Source of the DNA: RI-153 sp963721725
GTDB taxonomy: Bacteria; Chloroflexota; Anaerolineae; Caldilineales; Caldilineaceae
Assembly (NCBI GenBank): GCA_963721725.1
Contig: CAVRLX010000006.1
Span: 124,001 to 188,000 of the forward strand
Direction: 5' to 3'
Length of the DNA stretch: 64,000 bases
Shown here: in pieces, positions 1 to 8,468 of the stretch
Position numbering within the stretch: position 1 is the first letter of the stretch
Layout: every line of letters starts with the position of its first letter
Translations under genes and position numbers: made by a program
The notes under the pieces: generated by a model
The model's database searches: none
Seen by the model: only the letters and a program-made list of their open reading frames with translations
Told to the model about the DNA's origin: nothing

Positions 1-56
1 ACGCACCACGCACTACGTTGCAAGCCATGACTGGCGAAAGAGAAGGAGCGCGCACA

Positions 57-830
57 ATGGACATCCAAAATCGCACGATTCTCATTACCGGCGGCGGATC
101 GGGACTGGGCGCGGCGACGGTGCGCCTGCTGGCGGGTGAATATCATGCCAATGTGGTGATTGCCGATGTAGATGAGGCGGGCGGCACGGCGCTGGCCGCA
201 GAGATCGGCGCAAACGCTCGCTTCATCCACACCGACGTGACCGACGCCGACGCCGTGAGCGCAGCCGTGGATCTGGCGGTCAGCGCCTTTGGCGAACTGC
301 ACGGGCTGGTCAACTGCGCCGGGATCGGCACGGCGGGGCTGGTGGTGAACCGCGACGGCACGCCCCACAGCCTGGATGCCTTTGCCCGCACGGTGACGGT
401 GAACCTGGTGGGCACGTTTAACTGTATTCGGCTGGCGTCGGCGGCGATGGCGAAAAACAACGCCACCGGCGACGGCGAGCGCGGCGTCATCGTTAACACG
501 GCCTCGGTGGCGGCGTTTGACGGGCAGATCGGGCAGGCCGCCTACAGCGCGTCCAAAGGCGGCATTGTGGGCATGACACTGCCCATCGCCCGTGAACTGG
601 CCCGCCACGGCATCCGTGTGATGACAATTGCGCCGGGGACGATGGACACGCCGCTGTTGCGCGGCCTGCCCGAAAAGGCCATGACCGCGCTGGAAGCGCA
701 GATCCCCTTTCCGCCGCGGCTGGGCCGCCCCAGCGAGTTTGCGGCGCTGGTGGGGCACATCTTCGCCAACCCCTATCTCAACGGCGAAACGATTCGGCTG
801 GACGGGGCCGTGCGGATGCCGCCACGCTAA
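57..830 (+). CDS. SDR-family dehydrogenase, 3-hydroxyacyl-CoA dehydrogenase type II (HSD10)-like
   Basis: A 257-residue NAD(P)-dependent short-chain dehydrogenase. The N-terminal TGGGSGLG nucleotide-binding turn, the NCAG motif and the catalytic YSASKGG (Tyr/Lys) are all present. The C-terminal segment with PPRLGRPSEFAAL and NGETIRLDGA is characteristic of the type II 3-hydroxyacyl-CoA dehydrogenase (HSD17B10) branch, so oxidation of 3-hydroxyacyl-CoA in beta-oxidation is the most likely role; activity on another hydroxy substrate cannot be excluded. An earlier in-frame ATG lies at 18, but ATG 57 is preceded by GAAGGAG at proper spacing and matches the family's usual N-terminus. The stop overlaps the stop of the convergent spoVS gene. 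Confidence 0.85.
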   Translation: MDIQNRTILITGGGSGLGAATVRLLAGEYHANVVIADVDEAGGTALAAEIGANARFIHTDVTDADAVSAAVDLAVSAFGELHGLVNCAGIGTAGLVVNRDGTPHSLDAFARTVTVNLVGTFNCIRLASAAMAKNNATGDGERGVIVNTASVAAFDGQIGQAAYSASKGGIVGMTLPIARELARHGIRVMTIAPGTMDTPLLRGLPEKAMTALEAQIPFPPRLGRPSEFAALVGHIFANPYLNGETIRLDGAVRMPPR

Positions 831-1135
831 CCGACCAGGGCCATGTCGCTGGATTGCAGGTGAATGGCAATGCTGGGGCGCACATAGACAAAAAAGCGCA
901 CGGCGGTGCGCATCTCGCCGCCAAGTTCCACCGAGGTAAATTCTGGGATCACATAGAGATCAATGCCGTCTTCGGCAAGGTAGCTGCGGGCAATCACAAT
1001 GGCTTTCACGGCTTGATTGACGGCATTGGCCCCCACGGCTTGTAACACAGCTTCTTGGTGCTCTCGGATCACACCGGCCACGGCTCCGGCGACCAATGAG
1101 GCTTCTGATTGGGATGCGACGCGAATAATGTTCAT
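827..1135 (-). CDS. spoVS: Stage V sporulation protein S (SpoVS)-like
   Basis: A 102-residue protein of the SpoVS (Alba-like fold) family. The core VAGAVAGVIREH, AVGANAVNQAVKAIVIAR and GEMRTAVRFFVYVRP blocks align with SpoVS, which is usually about 86 residues; the extra C-terminal residues are unusual. SpoVS acts in spore coat assembly in Bacillus but is also common in non-sporulating phyla, where a nucleic-acid-binding regulatory role is suspected; no sporulation gene is seen nearby. ATG 1135 is preceded on the minus strand by AGGGGAGAACC, a good ribosome site; an upstream in-frame start at 1249 lacks one and gives a non-conserved extension. The stop codon (827-829) interlocks with that of the facing dehydrogenase gene (828-830). 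Confidence 0.85.
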   Translation of the reverse strand: MNIIRVASQSEASLVAGAVAGVIREHQEAVLQAVGANAVNQAVKAIVIARSYLAEDGIDLYVIPEFTSVELGGEMRTAVRFFVYVRPSIAIHLQSSDMALVG

Positions 1136-1396
1136 GGTTCTCCCCTGGGATGATGAAATTGGTGCAAAATACAACGTGAAGGAACGACGCTTCTGTGTTC
1201 TCACCCTTGCGCCAGCATAGCGAAGTTGACCTCTACGCGGACTCAACACTTCCTCACCAATTCCTCGCCGATTGCTCTTTTGGGGCAGCCCCGAAACGGC
1301 TTAAATTCGTGCGCAATTTACGTCGATCCACGCGGCGTCGGGTACAATAGGGGCATCTTCAAGAGACCCAACCCACCCATTCAAGGAGAGTACCCC

Positions 1397-2180
1397 ATGC
1401 AACTTCAAAACAAAGTCGCCTTTGTCACCGGCGCAGGCTCGGGCATTGGCAAAGGTGCCGCCGTGCGCATGGCCCAAGAAGGGGCCAAAGTCGCCATCCT
1501 CAGCCGCACAGAGAAGCAGCTTCAAGATGTAGCCGCCGAGATCGAAGCGGCGGGCAGCGAGGCGCTGATCATCACCGGCGACGTCTCCGACGCGGACGTG
1601 ATGGAAGCATCTGTGCAGCAGATCGTGGACAAATGGGGGCGGCTGGATATTGTGGTTGCCAATGCTGGCATCAACGGCGTCTGGACCTCGATTGAGGAGA
1701 TGACGCCAGAGGAGTGGGACAAGACCATGGACATTAACCTCAAAGGAACCTTTCTCACGATTAAATACGCCACGCCCCATCTTAAAAAAGCAGGGCGGCG
1801 CGATTGTGGTGGTCTCGTCGGTGAATGGCACGCGCATGTTTAGCAACACTGGGGCCACGGCCTATGCCGCCTCCAAAGCGGGGCAATTAGCGATGACCAA
1901 AATGCTGGCCCCGGAACTGGCCCCGCACAAGGTACGCATTAACTGTATCTGCCCCGGGTGGATCCAGACCGAGATTGGCGAAAACACCGAGCACCGCAAC
2001 CGGGACGCCATCAAGTGGCCCGTGGACTATCCCCAGGGCACGATTCCCCTCACCGGCAAAAAGCCCGGCACTGTGGATCAGACCAGCGATCTGATTCTTT
2101 TTCTCGTGGCCGACACCTCCAGCCACATCACCGGCACCGAACTCTGGATCGACGGCGGACAGTCGTTGGTGCAGGGATAG
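1397..2180 (+). CDS. SDR-family oxidoreductase (one frameshift near 1793)
   Basis: Two overlapping reading frames together encode one complete short-chain dehydrogenase of about 260 residues. The first half has TGAGSGIGKGAA and NAGI; the second half has VVSSVNG, the catalytic YAASKAG, and a C-terminal TGTELWIDGGQSL. The frame changes at the GGG following an A6 run near 1785-1795; removing one G restores the expected AGGAIVVVSS sequence. This looks like a sequencing error rather than decay because both halves are otherwise intact. The start is supported by AAGGAGAGTACCCC before ATG 1397. The substrate is unknown; the C-terminal IDGGQ type is common in sugar or keto-acid reductases. Confidence 0.8.
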
Positions 2181-2280
2181 ACAATTGACGATTGACGATT
2201 GACCATTGACCATTGATGATGGTTTTTCAACAGATCATGTTAACCCTTCGTCCATCGTCTTCCGTCCATCGTCCCTCTCC
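2181..2280. repeat. Low-complexity intergenic repeats (GATTGAC and CGTCCATCGTC types)
   Basis: Downstream of the dehydrogenase is a run of imperfect TTGACGA/TTGACCA units (about 2183-2216), followed at 2249-2280 by a CGTCCATCGTCTTCCGTCC-type sequence. Nearly the same sequence recurs as one arm of the hairpin at 7652-7707. These are non-coding dispersed repeats. Confidence 0.6.
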
Positions 2281-2299
2281 CCACACAAAAAGGGCTATC

Positions 2300-3073
2300 A
2301 TGACCCCAAAACGACCAATAATTATCTCTGTTATGCAGTTTGAGGACGACCTCAAAAGCGGGCGGCGCACTGTGTTTGATGTGATTGACACGGCCCAGCG
2401 GCTGGGCGCGGATGGCGTGGAGTTGCGCCGCGAGACCTGGCCGGCTTGGGAAGAGGAGTTGGCGGCGGCACGCCAGCGTGTGGAAGCTCACGGGCTGCTG
2501 GTAACCTACGCCACGATGGCGACCCTGTTCAGCGCCGATGCCGACGGGCTGCAAGCGTTGCATGATGACATTGACGCGGCCAACGCATTGGGCGCGCCGC
2601 AAATCCGCTTCTTTCCGGGGCAAGTGCCTGCCGCCGATGACGACGCCCGCTGGCAGGTGGCGCGGGGTGTGGTCGATTATGCTGAAGAACGTGATGTGAT
2701 CATCGCGCTGGAAAACTACGCGCGCACACCCGGCGGCACGTTGGCCGAGATCGAAACCGCGCTGGATCGTCTGCAAAGTCCGGCGCTGCGCACCAATATT
2801 GACATTGGCAACTACTGGCTGCACGGGCAGGATGTCCCGGCGGCGATCCGCGCCGTGGGCGGGCGCGCCGTCTCTGCGCATATTAAAGACCAAAGCGCCA
2901 ACCGCGCCGATCCCCCCGCCATGCTGGGCGAGGGCGTGTTGCCGCTGTCGGAAATTTTCGCTGAACTCGACGCCTTGCCGCAGCCGCTGGTCTACTGTTT
3001 TGAGTTCCGCGGCGGCGACAACCCCGAAGATCGAATTGAGCGGGCGCTGGCGTTCATGCAACATCGCGGATAA
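2300..3073 (+). CDS. Sugar phosphate isomerase/epimerase (TIM barrel, AP endonuclease 2-like fold)
   Basis: A 257-residue TIM-barrel protein of the xylose-isomerase-like superfamily. Metal-binding positions expected for this fold are visible: ALENYA (Glu), TNIDIGNYW (Asp), VSAHIKDQ (His) and YCFEFRGG (Glu). Enzymes of this group interconvert keto-sugars or inositol derivatives using a divalent metal; the substrate is not predictable. ATG 2300 begins the conserved domain; the upstream in-frame region from 2213 is repeat-derived and unlikely to be translated. It lies between two dehydrogenases, which suggests a sugar or polyol oxidation pathway. Confidence 0.75.
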   Translation: MTPKRPIIISVMQFEDDLKSGRRTVFDVIDTAQRLGADGVELRRETWPAWEEELAAARQRVEAHGLLVTYATMATLFSADADGLQALHDDIDAANALGAPQIRFFPGQVPAADDDARWQVARGVVDYAEERDVIIALENYARTPGGTLAEIETALDRLQSPALRTNIDIGNYWLHGQDVPAAIRAVGGRAVSAHIKDQSANRADPPAMLGEGVLPLSEIFAELDALPQPLVYCFEFRGGDNPEDRIERALAFMQHRG

Positions 3074-3092
3074 CGCTTGGAAAAGGAGAAAT

Positions 3093-3210
3093 GATCCGCA
3101 GATTACACAGATTTCGCAGATTAAAAAACCCAGAGATGAGATACAACTCTTTGCGACTTTGCACCTTTGCGTTAAAAATCTCATAACAAAATCTGCGTAA
3201 TCTGCGGATC
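3093..3210. repeat. Inverted pair of GATCCGCAGATTAC-type dispersed repeats
   Basis: A 21-base arm at 3093-3113 pairs with 3190-3210 with a single mismatch across a 76-base loop. The loop contains a TTTGCGACTTTGCACCTTTGCGTT segment. The same arm sequence recurs at about 9253-9277, 39380-39406 and 49502-49525, and the TTTGCG segment again at 39581-39612. It is intergenic and dispersed; function unknown. Confidence 0.8.
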
Positions 3211-3242
3211 AATCTGCTGCTGGCGAACAGAGAGGAGAAGCA

Positions 3243-4008
3243 ATGAAACTGAAAGACCGCGTGGCGTTGATCACCGGGGCGGGCGGTGGCGTGGGATCGG
3301 CCACGGCGTGGCGCATGGCCGAAGAAGGCGCGATGATTGCGGCGGTGGGCATCCCCGCCGACGGGGTGGAACGGGTGGCGGCCGATCTGACGGCAGCGGG
3401 CCATCGTGCCCTTGCCATCCCCGCCGATGTTGCCGACGGCGAGGCGATGGCGGCAGCCGTGCGCCAGACCGTGGAGAGCTTTGGCCGGTCTGGATATTCT
3501 TGTGCCCAATGCCGCCATCCAACTGCACAACGAAGACCGCGACCTGCACACCCTGCCCGAAGAGATCTGGGATCGCACCCACAACATCAACTATCGGGGC
3601 GTCTTTCTGACCCTGAAACATGGACTGGCGCAGATGGTGGCACAGGGGAGCGGCGGCGCGGTGGTCATTGTGATCTCAGTGACGGCCTATAGCGGGCGCT
3701 CGGCGAATGTGGCCTATCTCGCCAGCAAGCACGGGCTAATGGGATTGAACCGCTATGTGGCTGTGCATTACGCCAAATATGGCATCCGCTGTAACGCCGT
3801 CTGCCCCGGCGCGCTGGAGCGCACGCCCATGCACGACGTTCACCCCGACCCAGACGGGCGACAAAGCCGCATGGCCGCGCAGATCCCGCTGGGGCGGCTG
3901 GGCACACCCGCCGACATTGCACCCTTCATCACCTTCCTGTGTACCGACGACGCCAGTTATGCCAACGGCGGGGATTATCTCGTCGATGGCGGGCTGGCGG
4001 TGGCGTAG
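3243..4008 (+). CDS. SDR-family oxidoreductase (one frameshift near 3486)
   Basis: A complete short-chain dehydrogenase of about 255 residues split by one frameshift. The first frame carries TGAGGGVGSATAWRMAEEGA; the second continues with LDILVPNAAIQLHN, the catalytic YLASKHG, NAVCPGALERTPM and a terminal YLVDGGLAVA. The frame changes around 3484-3489 inside a GGCCGG stretch, where one extra base breaks an expected FGGLDILV sequence. A GAGAGGAGAAGC ribosome site precedes ATG 3243. The substrate is unknown. This is the third SDR within 4 kb, each with a distinct sequence, so they are not recent duplicates. Confidence 0.8.
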
Positions 4009-4071
4009 GGAAGGTATTGAATAGGGTATTTTCGGTAACAGCCACAATATCTACTATCCATCCCAATAGTT

Positions 4072-5297
4072 TTACACAGCCTCTGGTGCCAGCGCGCCCC
4101 GCTGCTGTCGCCGCCAGAGGAGCAGGGCAGGCACAAGCACCACCAGCGAAAGCGCTGCCGCTGTCCGATAGGGAGTGCGCGGCGTGATGGCGAAAAGCAC
4201 ACCACCAATCGCCGTGCTGAAAACCGTGGAGAGATTGGTCACCGATTGAAAGACCCCCAACACCTCGCCGCGCACGTTGTCATCCACCACATCGGTGGCG
4301 AGCGCTTGCAGCGGCGGCATCATGATCCCCATGCCCAGGGCAAAGAAGACCGAGCCAAACGCCCCCAGATAGGGCGACGCTACCACGGCGTAGATCACCA
4401 ACCCTACCATGCGCACGATGATGCCCACAACCACCAACACGGTGCTTTCATAGCGGGCCAGCAACCGGCGCAACAAAAACATCTGCGTAAAAACTTGGGT
4501 CATCCCAATGACAGCCAACAGGAGGCCAATGCCAATATTGGTGGCCTCGTCGCTGTAATTCACAAATAACACGGCCTGACTATAGAGCGCAAAGGTGGCC
4601 TGGAGCAGCCCCAAACCAAACTGCCCTACAAACGCAATCACTATCACCCACATCAGCGGCCCATTCGAGAGCATTTCGCGGATGCCCGCTCCGCTGGATT
4701 TCTTGACCGAGGCGGCCAGACGCTTTTCCGGCGTCACTGTCTCATCTAGCGTCTTCCAGGTAACCCAGACCAGCGCGGCTGCGGCAATGGCGGCCAAGAT
4801 AAAAGGAACCCGCGGGCCATAGATCGCCGAAAGCACCCCGCCCAGGGCGGGTCCAAAGACAAAGCCCAAGCCAAAAGCGGCAAAGAGATAGCCCAACGAC
4901 TGCGCCCGCTGTTCGCGTGGGGTAATGTCGGTAATATAGGCCTGGGCCACAATAATGTTGCCACCGGTGATGCCGTCGAAAATGCGGGCGACAAAGAGCA
5001 TCCACACGCTATTGGTGATACCCAAGAGCAGAAAGCTAATCGCCGTGCCGATCTGGCTTACAATCAGCACGGGGATGCGCCCATAGCGATCTGAAAGCCG
5101 CCCCAAGTACGGGCCAGCCACAAATTGGGCTGCGAAAAAACGAGGAGATCAAGCAGCGTGATCTGCTGTGGGCTGAGATCAAATTGGCGCTGGGCGTAGA
5201 GCGGCAAAATTGGCAACACCAGCGACGCCCCCAGAATTTGCACAAACACAATTAGAAAAATCGTAACAATCCGGCGATCCATTGTCTTAAAGTTCAT
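4072..5297 (-). CDS. MFS transporter, DHA1/TetA-like drug efflux family (one frameshift near 5137)
   Basis: A 12-helix major facilitator protein of about 408 residues. The N-terminal frame starts MNFKTMDRRIVTIFLIVF with helix 1 and the QILGASLVLPILPLYA motif. The main frame contains the loop 2-3 signature GRLSDRYGRIPVL, and PALGGVLSAIYG fits motif C of proton-driven antiporters. The frames meet at an A6 run (5135-5140; T6 on the coding strand); adding one T restores LVFFAAQFVAGPYLGRLSDRYGR, so this is most likely a homopolymer error. It probably exports a small molecule. It is convergent with the dehydrogenase upstream, separated by 63 bases with no recognisable terminator. Confidence 0.82.
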
Positions 5298-5413
5298 TGT
5301 TCATATCCAATTTTGCAGTTTTTTGCACATGCAACTAATTTAGGCCAAGTTCCCCAAAAGGTAAAGCGGTTAAGCTCTCAATCAGCATTCGTTATTTTAA
5401 GGCAATTCCGTCC

Positions 5414-5442
5414 TTGACATCCCATCCAACACGCCCTATACT
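5414..5442 (+). promoter_or_regulatory. Consensus sigma-70-type promoter of the sulfur-assimilation operon
   Basis: TTGACA at 5414-5419 and TATACT at 5437-5442 are separated by exactly 17 bases. This is the best-matching promoter seen in the window. Transcription would start near 5449, about 80 bases upstream of the poly-cysteine leader ORF. Confidence 0.8.
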
Positions 5443-5531
5443 TTGGCTAACAGAGCCTTTTCTGTGGCACGGCGCCCCAGCTTTTATCATGCGGGCGCTT
5501 TTCTATTGGGTTTGTTAAGGGAGAAAGAACT

Positions 5532-5675
5532 ATGTTTCGCCAAACGTATCTCGAACCAGAGAGATTGAGTCCTCGTTATCAATCGTTGCAAAATACTGTT
5601 GCTGCTGCCGTTCGCCCTGCCGTTGCCCCGTCCTGCCTCTGTTGTACCTCCTGTTGTACCTCCTGTTGCTGTTAA
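5532..5675 (+). CDS. 47-residue poly-cysteine leader peptide upstream of the sulfite reductase operon
   Basis: A small ORF begins at ATG 5532, eight bases after AAGGGAG (5517-5523), and ends at TAA 5673-5675. The first 33 residues are unremarkable (MFRQTYLEPERLSPRYQ...), and the last 13 are CLCCTSCCTSCCC, giving eight cysteines immediately before the stop. It sits between a consensus promoter and the sulfite reductase, APS reductase and siroheme genes. Poly-Cys leader ORFs that sense cysteine by ribosome stalling are known upstream of sulfur genes in mycobacteria; by analogy this is probably a cysteine-responsive attenuator. The two ACC-TCC codon pairs (5646-5651 and 5658-5663) contain CCTCC, complementary to the GGAGG of the sulfite reductase ribosome site. 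A modified peptide product is less likely because no modification enzyme is nearby. Confidence 0.7.
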   Translation: MFRQTYLEPERLSPRYQSLQNTVAAAVRPAVAPSCLCCTSCCTSCCC

Positions 5676-5954
5676 TCAGCGCTCCCTGTTTTACATTTTA
5701 ACCCGATTTTCGTTCTGACAATTCAATAAAACTGCGTTACCCAAGCCGCCCTCACTGCGCGTCCACTTGTTCTCGTATTCACCCATAATGGTGTCTGCGC
5801 GATCTCGCCTGATTGGATCTGCTACGTTTCAGGGGCAAGCCTTGGCGACGTATTCACGTCTTACTACGGCAATTGGGTTTTCTGTTATGTATTCACAATT
5901 GGCCCCATCTACTTTGACCCATTGACGCCCTGTGCGTTCACCCTGGAGGAAACC
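5676..5954 (+). promoter_or_regulatory. Untranslated spacer between poly-Cys leader and sulfite reductase gene
   Basis: This 279-base region contains no convincing ORF and no classical GC-rich terminator with a T run. It includes three copies of GTATTCAC (5775-5782, 5850-5857, 5889-5896) and ends with the strong ribosome site GGAGGA (5945-5950) before ATG 5955. If the leader acts as an attenuator, the responsive structure or a Rho-entry site should lie here. Confidence 0.45.
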
Positions 5955-7647
5955 ATGAGCAAAGATACTGTCGAAGACATCAAGTTGGAAAGCAACGGAC
6001 TCAAAGGCTCTCTGCCCGAAGAACTGCGCGCCGAAGCGGATCATTTCAGCGAAGCGGGCAAACAGCTTCTCAAGTTTCACGGCATCTACCAACAGCACAA
6101 CCGTGATGTGCGCGGCCGCAACAACCGCCAATATAGCTTTATGATTCGCAGCCGTCTGCCCGGTGGCCGCCTACAATCGGATCAATACCTGGTGATGGAT
6201 GCCCTGGCCGACGAGTACGGGCAAGGCGATTTCCGCCTCACCACCCGCCAATCGGTCCAACTTCACGGCGTGATCAAAGAAGAATTGAAGCTGACCTTGC
6301 AAGGCCTAAACCGGGTGCTGGTGAGCACGCTTTCGGCCTGTGGCGATGTCACCCGCAACGTCATGTGCTGCCCGGCTCCCGTGGGCGACAACATCCGCCA
6401 GCAAATTCAGGAACACGCTGCTGCGATTGCCATGCATCTGGCTCCACAGACCCCGGCTTATCATGAAATCTGGCTGGAAAACGACGAGGGCGTGAAGGTG
6501 CGCCAACATTTTGACGATGCGCCTGCCGTGGAGGAACCCATCTATGGCAAGACCTATCTGCCGCGCAAGTTCAAGATCGCCGTGGCCGCACCGGGCGACA
6601 ACTGCACCGACATTCTTACCAACGACATTGGGCTGGCTGCACTGGTGGACGAAGCAGGCACGGTTCACGGCTACAACGTTTTCGTGGGCGGCGGCATGGG
6701 CATGACCCACGGCAAAGAAGAGACCTATCCCCGGCTGGCGACGCCCATGGCCTATGCCCCCGCCGACAAGCTTATTGATGTGGTGGAGAAGATTGTCCTC
6801 GTCCAGCGTGATCATGGCGACCGCAGCGACCGCCGCCATGCCCGCATGAAATATGTGGTGCAAGAATGGGGCATTGAGCGCTTCCGCCAGACTGTGGAAG
6901 AATACCTGGGCTATGGATCTGGACGATGTGCGCGCCATGCCCGATCTGGTGTTTGAGGATCACCTGGGCTGGCAGCAGAGCGAAGACGGCCATTGGTATG
7001 TGGGCGTCTATGTGGAAAATGGCCGTGTGCAGGATGTGAACGGCAAAAATCTGCGCAGCGGTCTGCGCCACATTATCGGCAAGTTCGGCCCGGATCTGCG
7101 CATCACCGGCCAACAAAACCTGATTCTGGCGGGCTTCCACGCCGAACAGATCGCCGAAGTGAACGCGCTGCTGGCCGCCTATGGCATCCCCACGGTGGAG
7201 CAGATTAGCGCCTTGCGCCGCAACGCCATGGCCTGCCCGGCCATGCCCACGTGCGGCCTTGCCATCACCGAGGCCGAGCGTTACCTGCCCGATCTAGTGA
7301 CGGAACTCGAAGAGGAAGTGGCGGCACTGGGCCTGAGCGATGAAATTATCTCCGTGCGCATGACCGGCTGCCCCAATGGTTGTGCCCGTCCCTATGTGGC
7401 CGACATCGGCCTTGTCGGTCAGACTGTGGGCAAATATGCGGTCTACTTGGGCGGCAATGTGGAAGGAACCCGGCTCAACGTGCTCTATCGGGAGTTAGTC
7501 CCCACGGATGATCTGCGCGGCACGCTACGCGATGTACTGCTCAGCTTCCGGGATAACCGCCAGCCCGGCCAGCGCTTCGGTGATTGGGCAGCCAACACCG
7601 GTGTCGGACAGATTGAAAAATTGACCTTAGATCTGGTTGCGGCCTGA
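5955..7647 (+). CDS. Assimilatory sulfite reductase hemoprotein (CysI/ferredoxin type; one frameshift near 6913)
   Basis: A siroheme/[4Fe-4S] sulfite reductase of about 563 residues that reduces sulfite to sulfide. The ferrodoxin-like halves include GDFRLTTRQSVQLHG and a second-half QNLILAGFH. Cluster ligands are visible as CPAMPTC (Cys-x5-Cys) and TGCPNGCARP (Cys-x3-Cys). The N-terminal frame ends in nonsense after EEYLGYGS and the next frame resumes with MDLDDVRAMPDL, so one extra base near 6910-6915 splits the gene; both parts are well conserved, suggesting an error. GGAGGAAACC before ATG 5955 sets the start. No flavoprotein (CysJ) partner is present, so ferredoxin is a plausible donor. 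It is followed by the APS reductase and siroheme genes. Confidence 0.88.
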
Positions 7648-7651
7648 CCGG

Positions 7652-7707
7652 GGACGATGGACGGAAGACAAGGGTAAACTTCGTCTATCGTCTTCCGTCC
7701 ATCGTCC
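7652..7707. repeat. 18-bp perfect hairpin between sulfite reductase and APS reductase genes
   Basis: GGACGATGGACGGAAGAC (7652-7669) is perfectly complementary to 7690-7707 across a 20-base loop. No T run follows, so it is not a standard terminator. One arm resembles the sequence at 2258-2275. It may stabilise or process the operon mRNA, or simply be a dispersed repeat. Confidence 0.75.
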
Positions 7708-7730
7708 TCCCCACCCCGAAGGAACCAAAC

Positions 7731-8468
7731 ATGACGCTGACAGCAGAAGCAACTAATTTTGATACATGGCAACTGGTCTTCTTTTCCCGACTCAACCGCC
7801 GCTTCGACCATGCCTCGGCCGAGGATATCCTGCGCTGGGCCGTCACCGATTTTGGCTCTGGCCTATCGATTGGCACATCGTTTGGATCCAGTGGCATGGC
7901 ACTAATGGACATGGCGCTGCGCATTGACCCCGATGTAGATATTTTCTACATTGACACGGGCTACTTTTTCCCCGAAACCTATGATCTGATTGACCGTGCC
8001 CAGCGCCACTATGGCCGCTCGTTCCGGCGTGTTACCCCGGCCATCACCGTAGCCGAGCAAGATCGCACCGAGGGGCTGGCGCTCTATTCCCACGATCCCG
8101 ACCGCTGCTGCCACATTCGCAAAGTCGAGCCGCTGAACAATGCCCTGCGCGATAGCACAGCCTGGGCCACAGCCGTGCGCCGCGATCAATCCAACACCCG
8201 GACAAGCACGCCCATTCTGCGCTGGAATCCCAAGCATGGGGTGGTGAAAATTGCGCCGCTGGCCCGCTGGAGCGAAAGCGACGTGTGGCAGTATATTCAA
8301 AACCGCAATGTTCCCTATAACGACCTGCATGATCAGAATTACCCCAGCATTGGCTGCTGGCCTTGCACACGGGCCGTCAATCCGGGCGAAGATATACGGG
8401 CCGGGCGCTGGGCAGGCTTGACCAAAACTGAGTGTGGTCTGCACTGGGCCAAAGGAGAAGCGGTGTGA
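7731..8468 (+). CDS. cysH: Adenylyl-sulfate (APS) reductase, thioredoxin-dependent, [4Fe-4S] type
   Basis: A 245-residue PAPS/APS reductase-family enzyme that reduces activated sulfate to sulfite, feeding the sulfite reductase encoded just upstream. The P-loop-like SFGSSG follows the conserved GLSIGTSFG segment. The CC pair in DRCCHIRKVEPL and the CxxC in IGCWPCTR mark the [4Fe-4S]-binding, APS-using group rather than the cluster-free PAPS group. The catalytic cysteine is in the C-terminal TECGLHW motif. GAAGGAACCAAAC precedes ATG 7731. The stop overlaps the GTG start of the chelatase gene (GTGA), indicating translational coupling. Genes for sulfate activation (ATP sulfurylase) are not in the window. 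Confidence 0.9.
   Translation: MTLTAEATNFDTWQLVFFSRLNRRFDHASAEDILRWAVTDFGSGLSIGTSFGSSGMALMDMALRIDPDVDIFYIDTGYFFPETYDLIDRAQRHYGRSFRRVTPAITVAEQDRTEGLALYSHDPDRCCHIRKVEPLNNALRDSTAWATAVRRDQSNTRTSTPILRWNPKHGVVKIAPLARWSESDVWQYIQNRNVPYNDLHDQNYPSIGCWPCTRAVNPGEDIRAGRWAGLTKTECGLHWAKGEAV

Noticed and set aside
1397..4008. Interpreting the two interrupted dehydrogenases as pseudogenes
   Set aside because: Each has one indel with full conservation on both sides, and many unrelated genes show the same pattern, which fits read errors better than decay.
5532..5675. RiPP precursor peptide interpretation of the Cys-rich ORF
   Set aside because: The Cys-rich end would suit a modified core, but no maturase, transporter or protease lies nearby, and the promoter and sulfur genes favour an attenuator role. 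It is not fully excluded.
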